Of a stretch of 13,594 nucleotides of DNA, positions 13,523-13,594 are shown one piece after another. How positions within the stretch are numbered: position 1 is the stretch's first letter; each line of letters starts with the position of its first letter. A model generated the notes under the pieces. The model worked only from the letters and a program-made list of their open reading frames with translations. It had not been told where the DNA came from and ran no database searches. This DNA is from an uncultured Collinsella sp. (GTDB taxonomy: Bacteria > Actinomycetota > Coriobacteriia > Coriobacteriales > Coriobacteriaceae), in the NCBI GenBank assembly GCA_902495545.1, contig CABUXM010000059.1:1-13594 (forward strand). The letters run 5' to 3'. The position numbers were made by a program, and so were the translations under genes.

Positions 13523-13594
13523 TTATAAGTTTGTTTTGCTAAAGCTGGAAAGCCTCTCAACGATGCGCAACTCCAGCTCTTTTTCTATCAAGAG
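13523..13594 (-). CDS. Possible C-terminus of a gene entering from the right
   Basis: Reading leftward from the right edge there are 23 open codons before a TAA at 13523-13525. The peptide ends in IEKELELRIVERLSSFSKTNL, which looks like a real charged helical C-terminus. It is too short to assign. The alternative is that this segment is the terminator of the GyrI-like gene: AGCTGGA (13543-13549) and TCCAGCT (13572-13578) form a 7-bp stem followed by CTTTTTC. Confidence 0.4.
   Translation of the reverse strand, partial: LLIEKELELRIVERLSSFSKTNL

Overview
The window is GC-rich, with strong GC-ending codon bias, tight Shine-Dalgarno sites and many small palindromic repeats between genes. Gene content and codon style fit a high-GC Gram-positive of the Actinomycetota. 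A gut Coriobacteriia such as Collinsella is the most likely source, but this is inferred from style and not proven. No tRNA, rRNA, CRISPR array, transposase or phage gene was found.

Layout from left to right: an alpha/beta hydrolase that runs off the left edge (minus) is divergent from a COG0731-type radical SAM protein (plus). Next come a type I methionine aminopeptidase with an N-terminal SEC-C zinc motif (plus), a very strong intrinsic terminator, and a D-2-hydroxyacid dehydrogenase (plus) with its own terminator. A minus-strand pair follows: an M18 aminopeptidase and a 60-residue protein that starts directly after its stop codon. Divergent from that pair is a 6-phosphofructokinase (plus), whose last two codons and stop lie inside a 185-bp nested inverted repeat. 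Then come a membrane-anchored XRE-type regulator with an 18-residue tandem repeat (plus) and about 500 bp without a gene that holds two structured elements. A minus-strand ABC exporter operon (ATPase, then a 921-residue FtsX/MacB-type permease) follows. The last full gene is a plus-strand GyrI-like protein behind a perfect LexA-type palindrome. At the right edge there may be the C-terminus of a further minus-strand gene.

Most genes are ordinary housekeeping or metabolic genes in single units. The clear functional pairs are the ABC ATPase with its permease, and the M18 peptidase with the small coupled protein. The most unusual content is non-coding. There are two dispersed repeat families (four copies of a ~51-bp element, three copies of a ~64-bp palindrome), a 160-bp element with 30-bp imperfect terminal inverted repeats, and the nested inverted repeat over the pfkA stop codon. 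The repeats are placed where transcription would start or stop, and some copies look like working terminators. The most testable regulatory idea is that the GyrI-like gene belongs to the SOS regulon.
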